The notes under the pieces were generated by a model that saw nothing but the letters and a program-made list of their open reading frames with translations, was not told the origin of the DNA and searched no databases. A program made the translations under genes and the position numbers. From Microvirga sp. (GTDB lineage Bacteria > Pseudomonadota > Alphaproteobacteria > Rhizobiales > Beijerinckiaceae), in assembly GCF_014699075.1 (NCBI RefSeq), contig NZ_JACXAB010000004.1, forward strand, positions 62,001 to 126,000: DNA of 64,000 nucleotides, in the 5' to 3' direction. Positions 53,307 through 61,011 of the stretch are shown here, piece by piece. Each line of letters starts with the position of its first letter. Position 1 is the stretch's first letter.

Positions 53307-53912
53307 TTAGTATCGATATGAAAGCGGTATTCTGGCGGAATCTCCCCGCTCAGGTTCATTACGATTGGCGTTGCCTCCAGATGTCTCGGGTAAGTCCCGA
53401 CTGACTGTCCTAAGAGCAAAGCCTCGGGAAAATTTTGTGTTAGCTCGTAGAGCTTTCTGAAGTGCTCTAACCGTCGACGGGTCAGGAACGCTAAAGGGAA
53501 GGCAATACCCGACGATCAGTCCAGTAGAACGGTCAATTACTGCGTTGACACTTGGGGGAACGAAAACACCGTGGGTTCCGGAGGTAAGATCGCAATCCAC
53601 TGGCTCTGCGGCGGAATGCAGATTGGGACGCTGGTGACCCGCGGCTGATCCGAGGCGTGTTTCTGGTAGTTCTGTGACAAGCTGTGCGGTGTTGGGGCAT
53701 TGAGTTGGCACATGGCCACTTGCGTGACATGCGTTCTCTTGTTGCCGTTGATCCGCCGAAGCTTGATCAAGATTGGCAAGTTGCGTTGCGATCTTTCCTC
53801 GGACACAGCCGGCTGACAGGCGAACTGGAAGGTCTGTCATCTGCTCAATAGCTGTAAGGTGGTGCATGATGCGCTCCAAGAAACAGAGGCCAAATCTCTG
53901 GCAGTATGCCAA
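53307..53912 (-). pseudogene. Degenerate DDE (Mu/TnsB-type) transposase remnant
   Basis: The frame contains SGTHGVFVPPSVNAVIDRST then GLIVGYCLPFSVPDPSTVRA, which aligns with the integrase-core strand and first helices of TnsB (VLIDRYSRMIIGFTISF). The other two acidic residues are not found in frame. A second frame (53150-53419) may hold its continuation, suggesting a frameshift. It appears to be a fragment of another transposase unrelated to the intact tnsB, just upstream of tnsA. Confidence 0.55.
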
Positions 53913-54217
53913 GGTCTGCGCTCATTGGTCCGGCGGCGAAAACTTGAGCAGCAGTTTGGCAAATGGAGTTCTCGCAAACTCAGTACATTGACGGTTGCGT
54001 GCTCGTGGCACTGATGTCGAGGTAGGTTGATTACGGTCAGCACCTCATCGGGACCGTAGGTTACGACAATTGTTCGCCCTGACGCCATGATGTGAGTTGC
54101 GCCCTGGCATTGATCAGCATCGCTCAACCAAGGTATCGCTTGGATCTTGATTATGTGGCGGCAACCCTCAGTGTTGTCGTCCACTTCAAGATACTCACCG
54201 AAGCGTTCCAGAGGCAT
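53837..54217 (-). CDS. Hypothetical protein, uncertain
   Basis: The first 70 codons (MPLERFGEYLEVDDNTEGCR ... GRTIVVTYGPDEVLTVINLP) have protein-like composition, while the last part is Cys/Arg-rich and overlaps the transposase remnant in another frame. I do not recognise it; the true gene may be shorter or the frame may be chance. Confidence 0.3.
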   Translation of the reverse strand: MPLERFGEYLEVDDNTEGCRHIIKIQAIPWLSDADQCQGATHIMASGRTIVVTYGPDEVLTVINLPRHQCHEHATVNVLSLRELHLPNCCSSFRRRTNERRPWHTARDLASVSWSASCTTLQLLSR

Positions 54218-55183
54218 GCGGCACTCCCAAGTCAGAAGTTCGCCAGCTACGCACGCGCAAAGACATTTCGTTGAGTGGCAATATAGATCACATCTTGTCG
54301 CGAGTAAATAAAGTAGATATTCTCAAAGACCAAAGTGGATATTCTTAGTTCCTAAAATAACAAAAAGATTAATACGAATTTTTGGGCAGACTGTCGAGCA
54401 TTAAAGCTATGACGCCTAAGTTGTTGACTTTGTGATAGAAAAAATTCCGAAAAATGAGACGCTATTATTTTTGCGGAGTGCAGGTGGGGGATTTAATTGG
54501 CGGATGCTTGGAAGGAAGATTTGTGCAAGGTAGAACCTTATTCAGAGCTTGTAGAGGAGAATCCAACGCTTTAGACGATCATCCTATGATATTGGCCCTG
54601 GTAACAGGCAGGTCGCCATTCGTCGGAGTTTTTTGAGCAGCGAGTTTTTCTGCGTCGAAAAGTGTCCGTGGAGCAAAAAAAAGCATTTTCACGTCAGGAT
54701 CCGCGATGACGAAGCTTCGAGCTTCGGAGTTTTTCTGAGCAGGAAATTGAAGCGGAAAACGAGGCTGAATTTTCGAGAGATGCCATGAGCTGATCCTGCT
54801 TTATGAATTTTCGTGAAAGGTCACCCTTTTGGTTTGGCAAGATGTTCGGAGCTTGAGGAGATTTGAACTGAAATTCTATCGGCTCCGATGGCCGCCTCTC
54901 GTTGAGAAGTGATGCTGAATCCTGCTGAGCCTGAGGGACTTCGAAGTGCTGTTCAACTGGCTCGGTACCACACCGCAGTGAAAAGTGGACCTGGCTTTTT
55001 CAGGTCCAAGTTGGACATATCACAGGAGAGCACTGGATCGAACCAAAGAGAGAAAATGGACGTTTGGACGTATTGCTCTACGGTCGTTCGCGCTCTCCGT
55101 CGCGGAATTCCCAGATGTTCAGACTAGCCGAAATTACGGAGAATTTCGGATCCCAATTTTTGCGAATAATTGTTGAAAGCAGC
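54218..55183. other. AT-rich non-coding stretch
   Basis: Nearly 970 bases without a convincing gene and with the lowest GC of the window, especially 54.27-54.50 kb. It contains a 22-bp-spaced direct repeat (54310 and 54332), and two copies of a CGGAGTTTTT-GAGCAG-like segment (near 54625 and 54725). It could hold transposon-end sites, a guide or regulatory RNA, or remnants. Confidence 0.55.
54310..54345 (+). repeat. Direct repeat with 22-bp period
   Basis: AAAGTAGATATTCT (54310-54323) and AAAGTGGATATTCT (54332-54345) differ by one base and start 22 bp apart, a spacing like that of adjacent TnsB-binding sites at Tn7-like ends. I could not find matching copies on the other side of the operon. 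Confidence 0.55.
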
Positions 55184-55861
55184 CTACAGCCTATGTCCAA
55201 TCCACCTAACGCGTCCGAAGATTTGACACTGTGACGCTCCGGAGATTGAGATCTGAGGAGCAGTTTGCCGTTCGGCGCTCAGCGTCCAGGATGCGCCACC
55301 GTCCGGTGAGAAAGCCCGTCGGATGGTGACATGCTCACCGGCCCCGATCAGAAATAAGTTTCCCTGTGAGAGGCGCTTTTCCGTCAAGTGAATTAGCGCA
55401 TCGTCCGATACATTGATGACTGGCGCCATATCAGAATCAGGTACCGTGAATACGGCAGTGTCGCTCGCGGTTAGGCCGAGATCGTCGAGCAACTGTATTG
55501 CAAACAGAGAATAATGGCCTGTTGGCTGCAGGTCTCTAGCAACTCCGGGCGCTCGTGATACTGCCACCCGAGGAATCAGCGCTGTAGTTTGCTCCCACTG
55601 TACCGACGGCATTCCTTCGCCTGTGACAAGCCACCTCCAACTGACGCCCGTATTGTCCGCGATAGCGGACAAAATTGCAAGTGAGGCTGGCTTGCCGCCT
55701 AAGAGGTCATAGATCCAAGTTTTCGAAACGCCGACCTTTGCGGCAAAAGAACGAACATCAGAGTCTCCAATGAGCGCTCTAATCCGAGTTGTTATTTGCT
55801 CGTTGAGCGCTTGGACGCGGTCTTTGCTCAGTCGGCTTTCCTGCGCGCGGGATCTGGACAA
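55184..55861 (-). CDS. XRE-type repressor with S24 (LexA-like) C-terminal domain
   Basis: The 225-residue protein has an N-terminal XRE helix-turn-helix (about 22-82; RSFAAKVGVSKTWIYDLLGG) and a C-terminal S24 peptidase-like domain (from about 115) that usually mediates dimerisation and RecA-stimulated self-cleavage; ADMAP-like SDMAPVINVSDDALIH corresponds to the nucleophile region, with Ser followed by Asp-Met. Such proteins keep phages or mobile elements silent. A palindrome TTGTCCG-N6-CGGACAA lies 32 bases before the start codon. A TetR gene is divergent. Confidence 0.85.
   Translation of the reverse strand: MSRSRAQESRLSKDRVQALNEQITTRIRALIGDSDVRSFAAKVGVSKTWIYDLLGGKPASLAILSAIADNTGVSWRWLVTGEGMPSVQWEQTTALIPRVAVSRAPGVARDLQPTGHYSLFAIQLLDDLGLTASDTAVFTVPDSDMAPVINVSDDALIHLTEKRLSQGNLFLIGAGEHVTIRRAFSPDGGASWTLSAERQTAPQISISGASQCQIFGRVRWIGHRL
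55653..55672. promoter_or_regulatory. Operator-like palindrome inside repressor gene
   Basis: TTGTCCG-N6-CGGACAA, with the same arms and the same six-base spacing as the palindrome upstream of the gene. It may be a second binding site used for repression by looping or roadblock, or a coincidence. Confidence 0.5.
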
Positions 55862-55892
55862 AGGAGTTGACCTTCAGCAATTCTGTGCCAGA

Positions 55893-55912
55893 TTGTCCGG
55901 TGTCGCGGACAA
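55893..55912. promoter_or_regulatory. Candidate operator of the S24-type repressor
   Basis: TTGTCCG-N6-CGGACAA lies 32 bases upstream of the repressor start codon, in the 207-base divergent region shared with the TetR gene. Repressors of this class usually bind such palindromes and regulate their own synthesis. Confidence 0.6.
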
Positions 55913-56068
55913 GGGCTGGCGCTACGGAGTGATTCTCGAATCCTTCCTGAAGTCGCCTGTGCGTCAAGGCTTTCCGCCCCAAAACTGACTGTCGCTACCT
56001 TGGCTTGAACATCTTAGTTCGAGCAGAGGCTTATAATGATCTGTTATCACACATTGTGGATCTAAAAA

Positions 56069-56761
56069 ATGGAACAGGATGATCGGATCAGTGACCACAT
56101 TCTGGACGTTGCCGAACGAGCGTTTCGCCAGCATGGCCCAGACTGGATATCGCTCTCAGGTGTGGCGCAAGAGTTGAAGGTCCCGAAAGCCATTCTCAGC
56201 TTCTACGTACCTGGAGATCCGAGGCTTAGGGAAGGTATCGTCGGAAGGAGGCTCGACCAAATCCTTGCTCAACTCTCACCGATCTCTGATGCTGCTACTG
56301 GTGCTACCGCCGAAATACGCCTTTGTGCTGCCCTGAATGCCCTCGTTCGCTTGAGCCGCATATTTCAGCGGGAGGATCCAGCGCTGTTTGCCGTCTACCG
56401 TGCCCTGTCACACGAGCAAGCTTCGGTGATCACCAAATTCCAAGGCGATTTAATCAGAAAATTCGAAGCGATTATTGCACAGGGAATCCAAGCGCGCGAA
56501 TTTTCCGATTTCGATGCATTTCATGCCAGCTGGGGGACACTGAATGCGATTGCACCATTTTATGAGCCCCGGTTCGGCCGAGACTGGTCGGCGCCGGGCG
56601 AGCATCGAGCTTATAAACATGCGCGAGCCTTGATCGTGCAGGGGCTCGCTGCCATCGTAAATGCAACGGGCTCTCAGGCTGAGGCTCAAAGGAGAGCTGC
56701 TCAACGACTTGGTCTCGTTCTTGGTTCGGACCGCGACGACTCGCCCAAGGATTCGCGATAG
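56069..56761 (+). CDS. TetR-family transcription regulator
   Basis: The 230-residue protein has an N-terminal TetR helix-turn-helix (ILDVAERAFRQHGPDWISLS ... VAQELKVPKAILSFYV) and a helical ligand domain (about 70-215). The recognition-helix pattern is less strict than usual (AILSFYVPGDPRLREGIV). The ligand and targets are unknown. It is transcribed away from the S24 repressor and precedes a hypothetical gene by about 25 bases. Confidence 0.8.
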   Translation: MEQDDRISDHILDVAERAFRQHGPDWISLSGVAQELKVPKAILSFYVPGDPRLREGIVGRRLDQILAQLSPISDAATGATAEIRLCAALNALVRLSRIFQREDPALFAVYRALSHEQASVITKFQGDLIRKFEAIIAQGIQAREFSDFDAFHASWGTLNAIAPFYEPRFGRDWSAPGEHRAYKHARALIVQGLAAIVNATGSQAEAQRRAAQRLGLVLGSDRDDSPKDSR

Positions 56762-56787
56762 GCGAGCGGTTGTAGATCGTGCAAGCC

Positions 56788-57276
56788 ATGGATTCCGACG
56801 GGCGGCTTGAAGCAAACGCAGTTCTTGATCGATTGGTGGCCGAGGGAACGACGTTCTGTCGAGACGACGCCCGACGCCTGATCGAACTAATCCCAGTGGC
56901 TCCCAATTCTCGCTTTTCATTTCGAGGAAAAATCAGTGGTCGAGGGCCCCATCTGAAGGGCCATGCAGCTGGGGTTGGTGAGGTTAGACTTAAAGGCGAA
57001 GAGTACGAAAAGCACTTTGCACTGAACACTCCAACCTCTCACAGAATTGGCGGATATGTGGTTACGCACACCCCTGGCCAGATCGCAATCGAACTCATGT
57101 GGAGTGACACCAAGATCGATCAAACAGGTCAAAGCTGCCTGCTCACGTATGACATAAACACCAGTGAACCAGACGCGATGCTGCTCGCAAAGCAGGCAAC
57201 GTTGACTTTGCTCTTTATGAGTTTTTCGTATGTCTCCTACATACCTTGGAAAGCGGGAGTACCTTCTCGGCCGTGA
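56788..57276 (+). CDS. Hypothetical protein downstream of TetR gene
   Basis: The 162-residue protein starts with a helical N-terminus (DGRLEANAVLDRLVAEG) followed by a beta-rich domain (FSFRGKISGRGPHLKGHAAG, IGGYVVTHTPGQIAIELMWS). There is no signal peptide and no motif I recognise. It lies close behind the TetR gene and may be its partner or target. A GTG nine bases earlier is an alternative start. Confidence 0.5.
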   Translation: MDSDGRLEANAVLDRLVAEGTTFCRDDARRLIELIPVAPNSRFSFRGKISGRGPHLKGHAAGVGEVRLKGEEYEKHFALNTPTSHRIGGYVVTHTPGQIAIELMWSDTKIDQTGQSCLLTYDINTSEPDAMLLAKQATLTLLFMSFSYVSYIPWKAGVPSRP

Positions 57277-57349
57277 AAGGAGTGCGTCAATTCCTAGGCC
57301 GAATGCGTTCTGAGACTCTATCGAGCGAGAACTGCCGTCGTCTCCGCTC

Positions 57350-57694
57350 GTGATGTTCAACAACGCGATTTGCCGCGCGAATCTGATCAACGAAGGTGCG
57401 GGAGTGACCGAGATCTTCAGACCTTACACGGCGCAGATGGTCGATCCCTTGGTTGACCACGCGATCACCCATCTCGAAGAAAAGATTGAGAAGCTCAAGT
57501 CTCTCCAAGGAGCCGAGCCGGAGATCGCTACAGTCATTGGGAGGACAAGCGAGGTCTTCGGTAATCGGGGCGTACTTTGGCTAGTCCAGCATAACCGAGT
57601 GTTAGAGGCTACTCCTCTGGACCTGATCCTCCGAGGTAACACCGACCTAGCCCTCCTGCTCCTTATCCAGATCGAACATGGAGTATACCCATGA
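57350..57694 (+). CDS. Xre/MbcA/ParS-type antitoxin domain protein
   Basis: The 114-residue protein ends with SEVFGNRGVLWLVQHNRVLE and TPLDLILRGNTDLALLLLIQ, the toxin-binding domain of Xre/MbcA/ParS antitoxins (formerly DUF2384). The first 55 residues form a helical region without an obvious helix-turn-helix. Partner toxins of this family are usually RES-domain enzymes that consume NAD; none is present. The HAD-fusion gene follows by overlap of frames (57678/57735). Confidence 0.72.
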   Translation: MMFNNAICRANLINEGAGVTEIFRPYTAQMVDPLVDHAITHLEEKIEKLKSLQGAEPEIATVIGRTSEVFGNRGVLWLVQHNRVLEATPLDLILRGNTDLALLLLIQIEHGVYP

Positions 57695-57734
57695 GGGCAG
57701 CGACAGGGTCGAGCTAATGGATTGGCTGAGCATG

Positions 57735-58829
57735 AGCGACGTTCGAGCAGTCTGTTTTGATGCTTTCGGAACCTTGGTCGAGATCACCGACAAGCGGCAG
57801 CCGTTTCGAACTCTGCTGCGGGAAGGCGTGAAGGGTATCACGGCTGACGAGGTCCTGACGCGGCCGCTCAGCCTGCGGGAGGTCGCCGCAAGAGTCAGCC
57901 AAGAGCTCGGGGAGGACGGGTTAACAGAGCTGGAAAGGGATCTGCAGGCCGAGTGTGCCTCCATTCGTCTTAGGCCCGGAATGGCGACAATCTGGCAAGC
58001 CCTGCGCGCCAGAGGTCTGCGGATCGGCGTCTGTTCGAACCTGGCGCTTCCTTATGGGGGCCCGCTTCTCTCCACCCTGCCTGACCCTCCCGATGCTGTG
58101 ATCCTGTCCTACGAAGTGGGGCTGGTGAAACCACAGCCTGCCATATTTCATCTCGTGTGTGATCGGCTGGGGTGTCGGCCGGCGGAGATCCTGTTCGTGG
58201 GGGATACGCCGTGCGCCGATGTTGAGGGGCCACAAGCGATCGGCATGCCGGCGATGCTCATCTCAGAGTTCGAAGAATACACCAGGCGCGAAGTTCGTGA
58301 GCTTGGAAAGCTCTCTGAAGGCTTCCCCGCCTCCATTCAGGGAGCGGGATACGGCTCCGGCCTTTTGAATATGCCGCCCAGTGATACTGGAAAGAGGGCC
58401 CCGGTCATCAAAGGCTCGGGCCTCGGGCCATTGATCAGTGTCGAGGAGGGTCGAGCGCGACTGGCCGAGATCACTGTTGAAGATGACTCGACAAACTGGG
58501 CGGCATCCGAACTCTTCGGAACCGACAGCATAGCGGAGAGACTCGGTGTATCAGTCGCAACACTCGAAGGGTGGCGGGATGACGGTCAGGCCATTGCCTT
58601 CCGCAAGGACGCCGATGGGTTCGTCTATCCGGAGCGCCAGTTTGAGCAGTCCCGACCGATCGAAGGCATCGACCGGGTTGCGGGGTACTTCCCGTTCCCT
58701 GAGGAGGCGTGGGAGTGGTTGGTTACGCCCAATCAGTACACCGATAGTGCAGCGCCGATCGACCGGCTGCGGTCAGGGCACATCGAAGAGGTCGTTCGGG
58801 CTGCGGAAGGTGTGAATGACTACCAGTGA
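57735..58829 (+). CDS. HAD hydrolase fused to MbcA/ParS-type domain
   Basis: The 364-residue protein has an N-terminal HAD phosphatase (about 1-200) with motif I VCFDAFGTLVEI, motif II GVCSNLALPYGG and motif IV VGDTPCADVEG, followed by a linker and a C-terminal part with a short helix-turn-helix (DSIAERLGVSVATLEGWRDD) and the antitoxin-type toxin-binding pattern EEAWEWLVTPNQYTDSAAPI. A fusion of an enzyme to this kind of domain is unusual. It precedes and overlaps the DUF433 gene. Start at 57735 gives the motif near the N-terminus; an ATG 18 bases earlier is possible. Confidence 0.75.
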   Translation, partial: SDVRAVCFDAFGTLVEITDKRQPFRTLLREGVKGITADEVLTRPLSLREVAARVSQELGEDGLTELERDLQAECASIRLRPGMATIWQALRARGLRIGVCSNLALPYGGPLLSTLPDPPDAVILSYEVGLVKPQPAIFHLVCDRLGCRPAEILFVGDTPCADVEGPQAIGMPAMLISEFEEYTRREVRELGKLSEGFPASIQGAGYGSGLLNMPPSDTGKRAPVIKGSGLGPLISVEEGRARLAEITVEDDSTNWAASELFGTDSIAERLGVSVATLEGWRDDGQAIAFRKDADGFVYPERQFEQSRPIEGIDRVAGYFPFPEEAWEWLVTPNQYTDSAAPIDRLRSGHIEEVVRAAEGVNDYQ

Positions 58830-59073
58830 GGGTACGAACGCAAAGCAAGACAACACGATTGTCTCGGATCTCGAAATTCTGAGCGGCATGCCGGTCATCA
58901 AGGGCACACGGATCCTGGTCTATGACGGGGCTGCATCCGTGAATGCAGGCATCCCGCGGGATCGTATTCTGGCGGCCTATCCCACCATCAAGGAGCACCA
59001 TCTGGATCTGGCTGTCGCTTACGCGGGGGCCAATCCATTGCGGCTGCAGGTTCATCTCCGGCTCCCAGAGTGA
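58816..59073 (+). CDS. DUF433 family protein (antitoxin-like)
   Basis: The 85-residue protein contains ILSGMPVIKGTRILVYDGAA and GIPRDRILAAYPTIKEHHLD then LAVAYAGANP, the DUF433 signature. DUF433 proteins usually pair with a DUF5615 PIN-like toxin immediately downstream; here no toxin follows. The start overlaps the end of the HAD fusion gene by 14 bases, so the two are co-expressed. Confidence 0.85.
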   Translation: MTTSEGTNAKQDNTIVSDLEILSGMPVIKGTRILVYDGAASVNAGIPRDRILAAYPTIKEHHLDLAVAYAGANPLRLQVHLRLPE

Positions 59074-59219
59074 TCGGTGCACCCTCCGCCAGCGAGGGGA
59101 TCCCGATCGCTTCTTCGGGCGATATCATGGGCATATCACTTCGCCCCCCGAGAGCCGAGCGCCGGTCACCTTGTTGAAGACTCTCCGCGTTAAGTAGCGC
59201 CGGTCCGACTGTCTTTCCA

Positions 59220-60392
59220 TCAGCGCCAAGCGAGGCGGGCAGCCTTCCCCATCTGCCGCTCCCCGTCATTGTAATAGGTGGCGGCTTGCTGCACGGAGCG
59301 ATGCTGCGATTGCTGCATCGCCTCGGGGAGCGATACGCCGTCGCGGGCTGCCTGGGTGAGATAGCCCGAGCGAAGTCCATGGGCGCTGAACAGGGCAGGG
59401 TCGAGTCCAGCCCGTGTGCAACGCCGCTTCACGATATCATTCACAGCATCGCCACTGATGGCGGCCAGGCCGATCCGGCCCCATCGGTCGATGGACCGAA
59501 ACACCGCTCCGCTGGTGATTTTCGCATCGGTCAGCCATGTCGCCAGGGCTTCGGCTGGGCGCCCGATGAGGAGGACGCGCGTGCCGTTATCGGCGTTGCT
59601 CCTTTTCGTGCGGCCGAGGCGGATCGCCATGCACGGAAGGTTTGCGGAGTGTGGATCGCGCGGGTCCACTGGCACGGGCGGGAGCGTCTCAATCTGATCG
59701 ACCCGCAAGGCAGCGACCTCAGAGCGCCGCCGCCCACCGGAGGCAAAGGCCGTCAGCAACAGGGCGCGATCGCGCTGGTCGACCAGCCGACTCGGCGCGC
59801 AGGTGGCCAACAGCCGGTTGAGCACGATGCGCGTAACCGCTCGCGGGCTCTTGCGCGTGGAGGGCCGGGTGTTGGCCCGAATCGCCAGCCGAAGCGCGGT
59901 CTTGAACGCCGGGGTGACGAAGCTGGGCTCAAGCCCGCGCCAGCGATGCAATGTCGCCCAGGTCGCAAGCCGGCGGCGGACGGTGGCCGGTGCGTGCGGC
60001 CCCTTCACCCTGAGATACCCGCTGGTCTTCAGTTGCGCGGCTATCGCGTTGGGCATGCCGTGACCGGGATTGATCTCCCGTTCGGCTGGATCCCAGAGAT
60101 GGTGAGCGAGGAATTTTAGGGCGAGCTCCTCAGTGGCAGGCCAGGGGAGGGGGAGGCCGGTGGCGGCAAAAGTCCACGCTTCGAGATAGCCCAGATCGGA
60201 GGCCAAGGCCCGCAAGGTATGGGGGCCCATTCCCTTCTCGGCTAAATGCTTCAGCGTGGCGACGTCCTCGTCGGTGAGCAGGGCCGCCAAGGCTTCGCGC
60301 CGCTCCAACGGCAGGATCCCGGTAAGTGCGTCGAGTTCATTCGCGCGGTGCAGTTGCCGGTCACCGGTGCGCTCTGTTGCCAATCGCCTCAT
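59220..60392 (-). CDS. Tyrosine recombinase/integrase
   Basis: The 390-residue enzyme has an N-terminal SAM-like DNA-binding part (about 40-135) and a catalytic domain with the first Arg in ASGGRRRSEVAALRVDQ, His-x-x-Arg in SAHGLRSGYLTQAARDG, a second His in SQHRSVQQ and the nucleophilic Tyr in ATYYNDGE. It probably integrates or excises a mobile element. GGGAGG lies 7 bases before the ATG at 60392; an upstream ATG in frame at 60425 is less likely. A strong palindrome with recombination-site geometry lies about 150 bases upstream. Confidence 0.9.
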   Translation of the reverse strand: MRRLATERTGDRQLHRANELDALTGILPLERREALAALLTDEDVATLKHLAEKGMGPHTLRALASDLGYLEAWTFAATGLPLPWPATEELALKFLAHHLWDPAEREINPGHGMPNAIAAQLKTSGYLRVKGPHAPATVRRRLATWATLHRWRGLEPSFVTPAFKTALRLAIRANTRPSTRKSPRAVTRIVLNRLLATCAPSRLVDQRDRALLLTAFASGGRRRSEVAALRVDQIETLPPVPVDPRDPHSANLPCMAIRLGRTKRSNADNGTRVLLIGRPAEALATWLTDAKITSGAVFRSIDRWGRIGLAAISGDAVNDIVKRRCTRAGLDPALFSAHGLRSGYLTQAARDGVSLPEAMQQSQHRSVQQAATYYNDGERQMGKAARLAWR

Positions 60393-60748
60393 CGCGAATC
60401 CTCCCAGGTAACACCCCAGCAACAAAGCATGGCCTAATCTCGGCGGAGCGATCCCCCATCCAGAGATCTATATTGAAACGAGGTAACGGTAATTTTGACG
60501 GCTTGGAGGCCGTTGAATGGGCAGACGTCAGCAACGGCCAAGCCTCACTCCCGATAATAAATAGTTATCGGGAGTGAGAAACGGTATCTCGCCGCCTCAT
60601 ACGTCAGAGTACCAATAGGTATATTTGATACGGTAACTTAATGTTATGGTCAAAATAACAAAGAGTTAAGTTGCTTCAAATCCCTTGCGGGCGGAGTAAC
60701 CGGGGCAGATTAGGGGGCAAGGGATACCTGCTGACCGGCCTTCGTGAT
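60393..60748. other. Intergenic stretch upstream of integrase
   Basis: About 355 bases, AT-richer than the flanks, with no gene. It holds the 14-bp palindrome described separately and the promoter region of the integrase. Confidence 0.55.
60544..60578. repeat. Perfect 14-bp inverted repeat with 7-base spacer
   Basis: Arms CTCACTCCCGATAA (60544-60557) and TTATCGGGAGTGAG (60565-60578) enclose TAAATAG. Such geometry matches the core sites of tyrosine recombinases. No other copy was seen in this window. Confidence 0.8.
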
Positions 60749-60937
60749 TCAATCTATGGAAGACCGTGCCAACTGGTAGTTCCGACCCTCTACCTGAGCA
60801 GACGGGAACCCTCCCGGCCCTGACGTTTCCCCATACCCGTACGCGATCATCACAAACAGCACGGCGGCTAGGGCAACCACCAACCCCATGAAGATGAGGA
60901 CCATCGCGGTGCGGGTGGTGGGACTGTCTTCATGCAT
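60749..60937 (-). CDS. Single-pass membrane micro-protein
   Basis: The 62-residue product has a short polar N-terminus (MHEDSPTTR), one hydrophobic segment (AMVLIFMGLVVALAAVLFVM) and a polar glycine-rich tail. It is similar in style to small membrane proteins associated with cytochrome oxidase or cell-envelope complexes, but I cannot assign a function. It lies between the integrase and the IS66-like transposase and may be chromosomal sequence flanking the elements. Confidence 0.5.
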   Translation of the reverse strand: MHEDSPTTRTAMVLIFMGLVVALAAVLFVMIAYGYGETSGPGGFPSAQVEGRNYQLARSSID

Positions 60938-61011
60938 GATGTGCCTCGTTGATAAGCTGATCAGCGGATGACGCCTGAACGTCAGCAGCGGCAGATTGCG
61001 GGCAGTGGGCC

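Noticed and set aside
54218-55183. CRISPR array or guide RNA linked to the Tn7-like operon
   Set aside because: The few repeats present differ in length and spacing from a CRISPR array, and no cas gene is in the window. A single atypical guide cannot be excluded.
60393-60748. tRNA gene used as attachment site by the integrase
   Set aside because: No cloverleaf or conserved tRNA segments were found on either strand.
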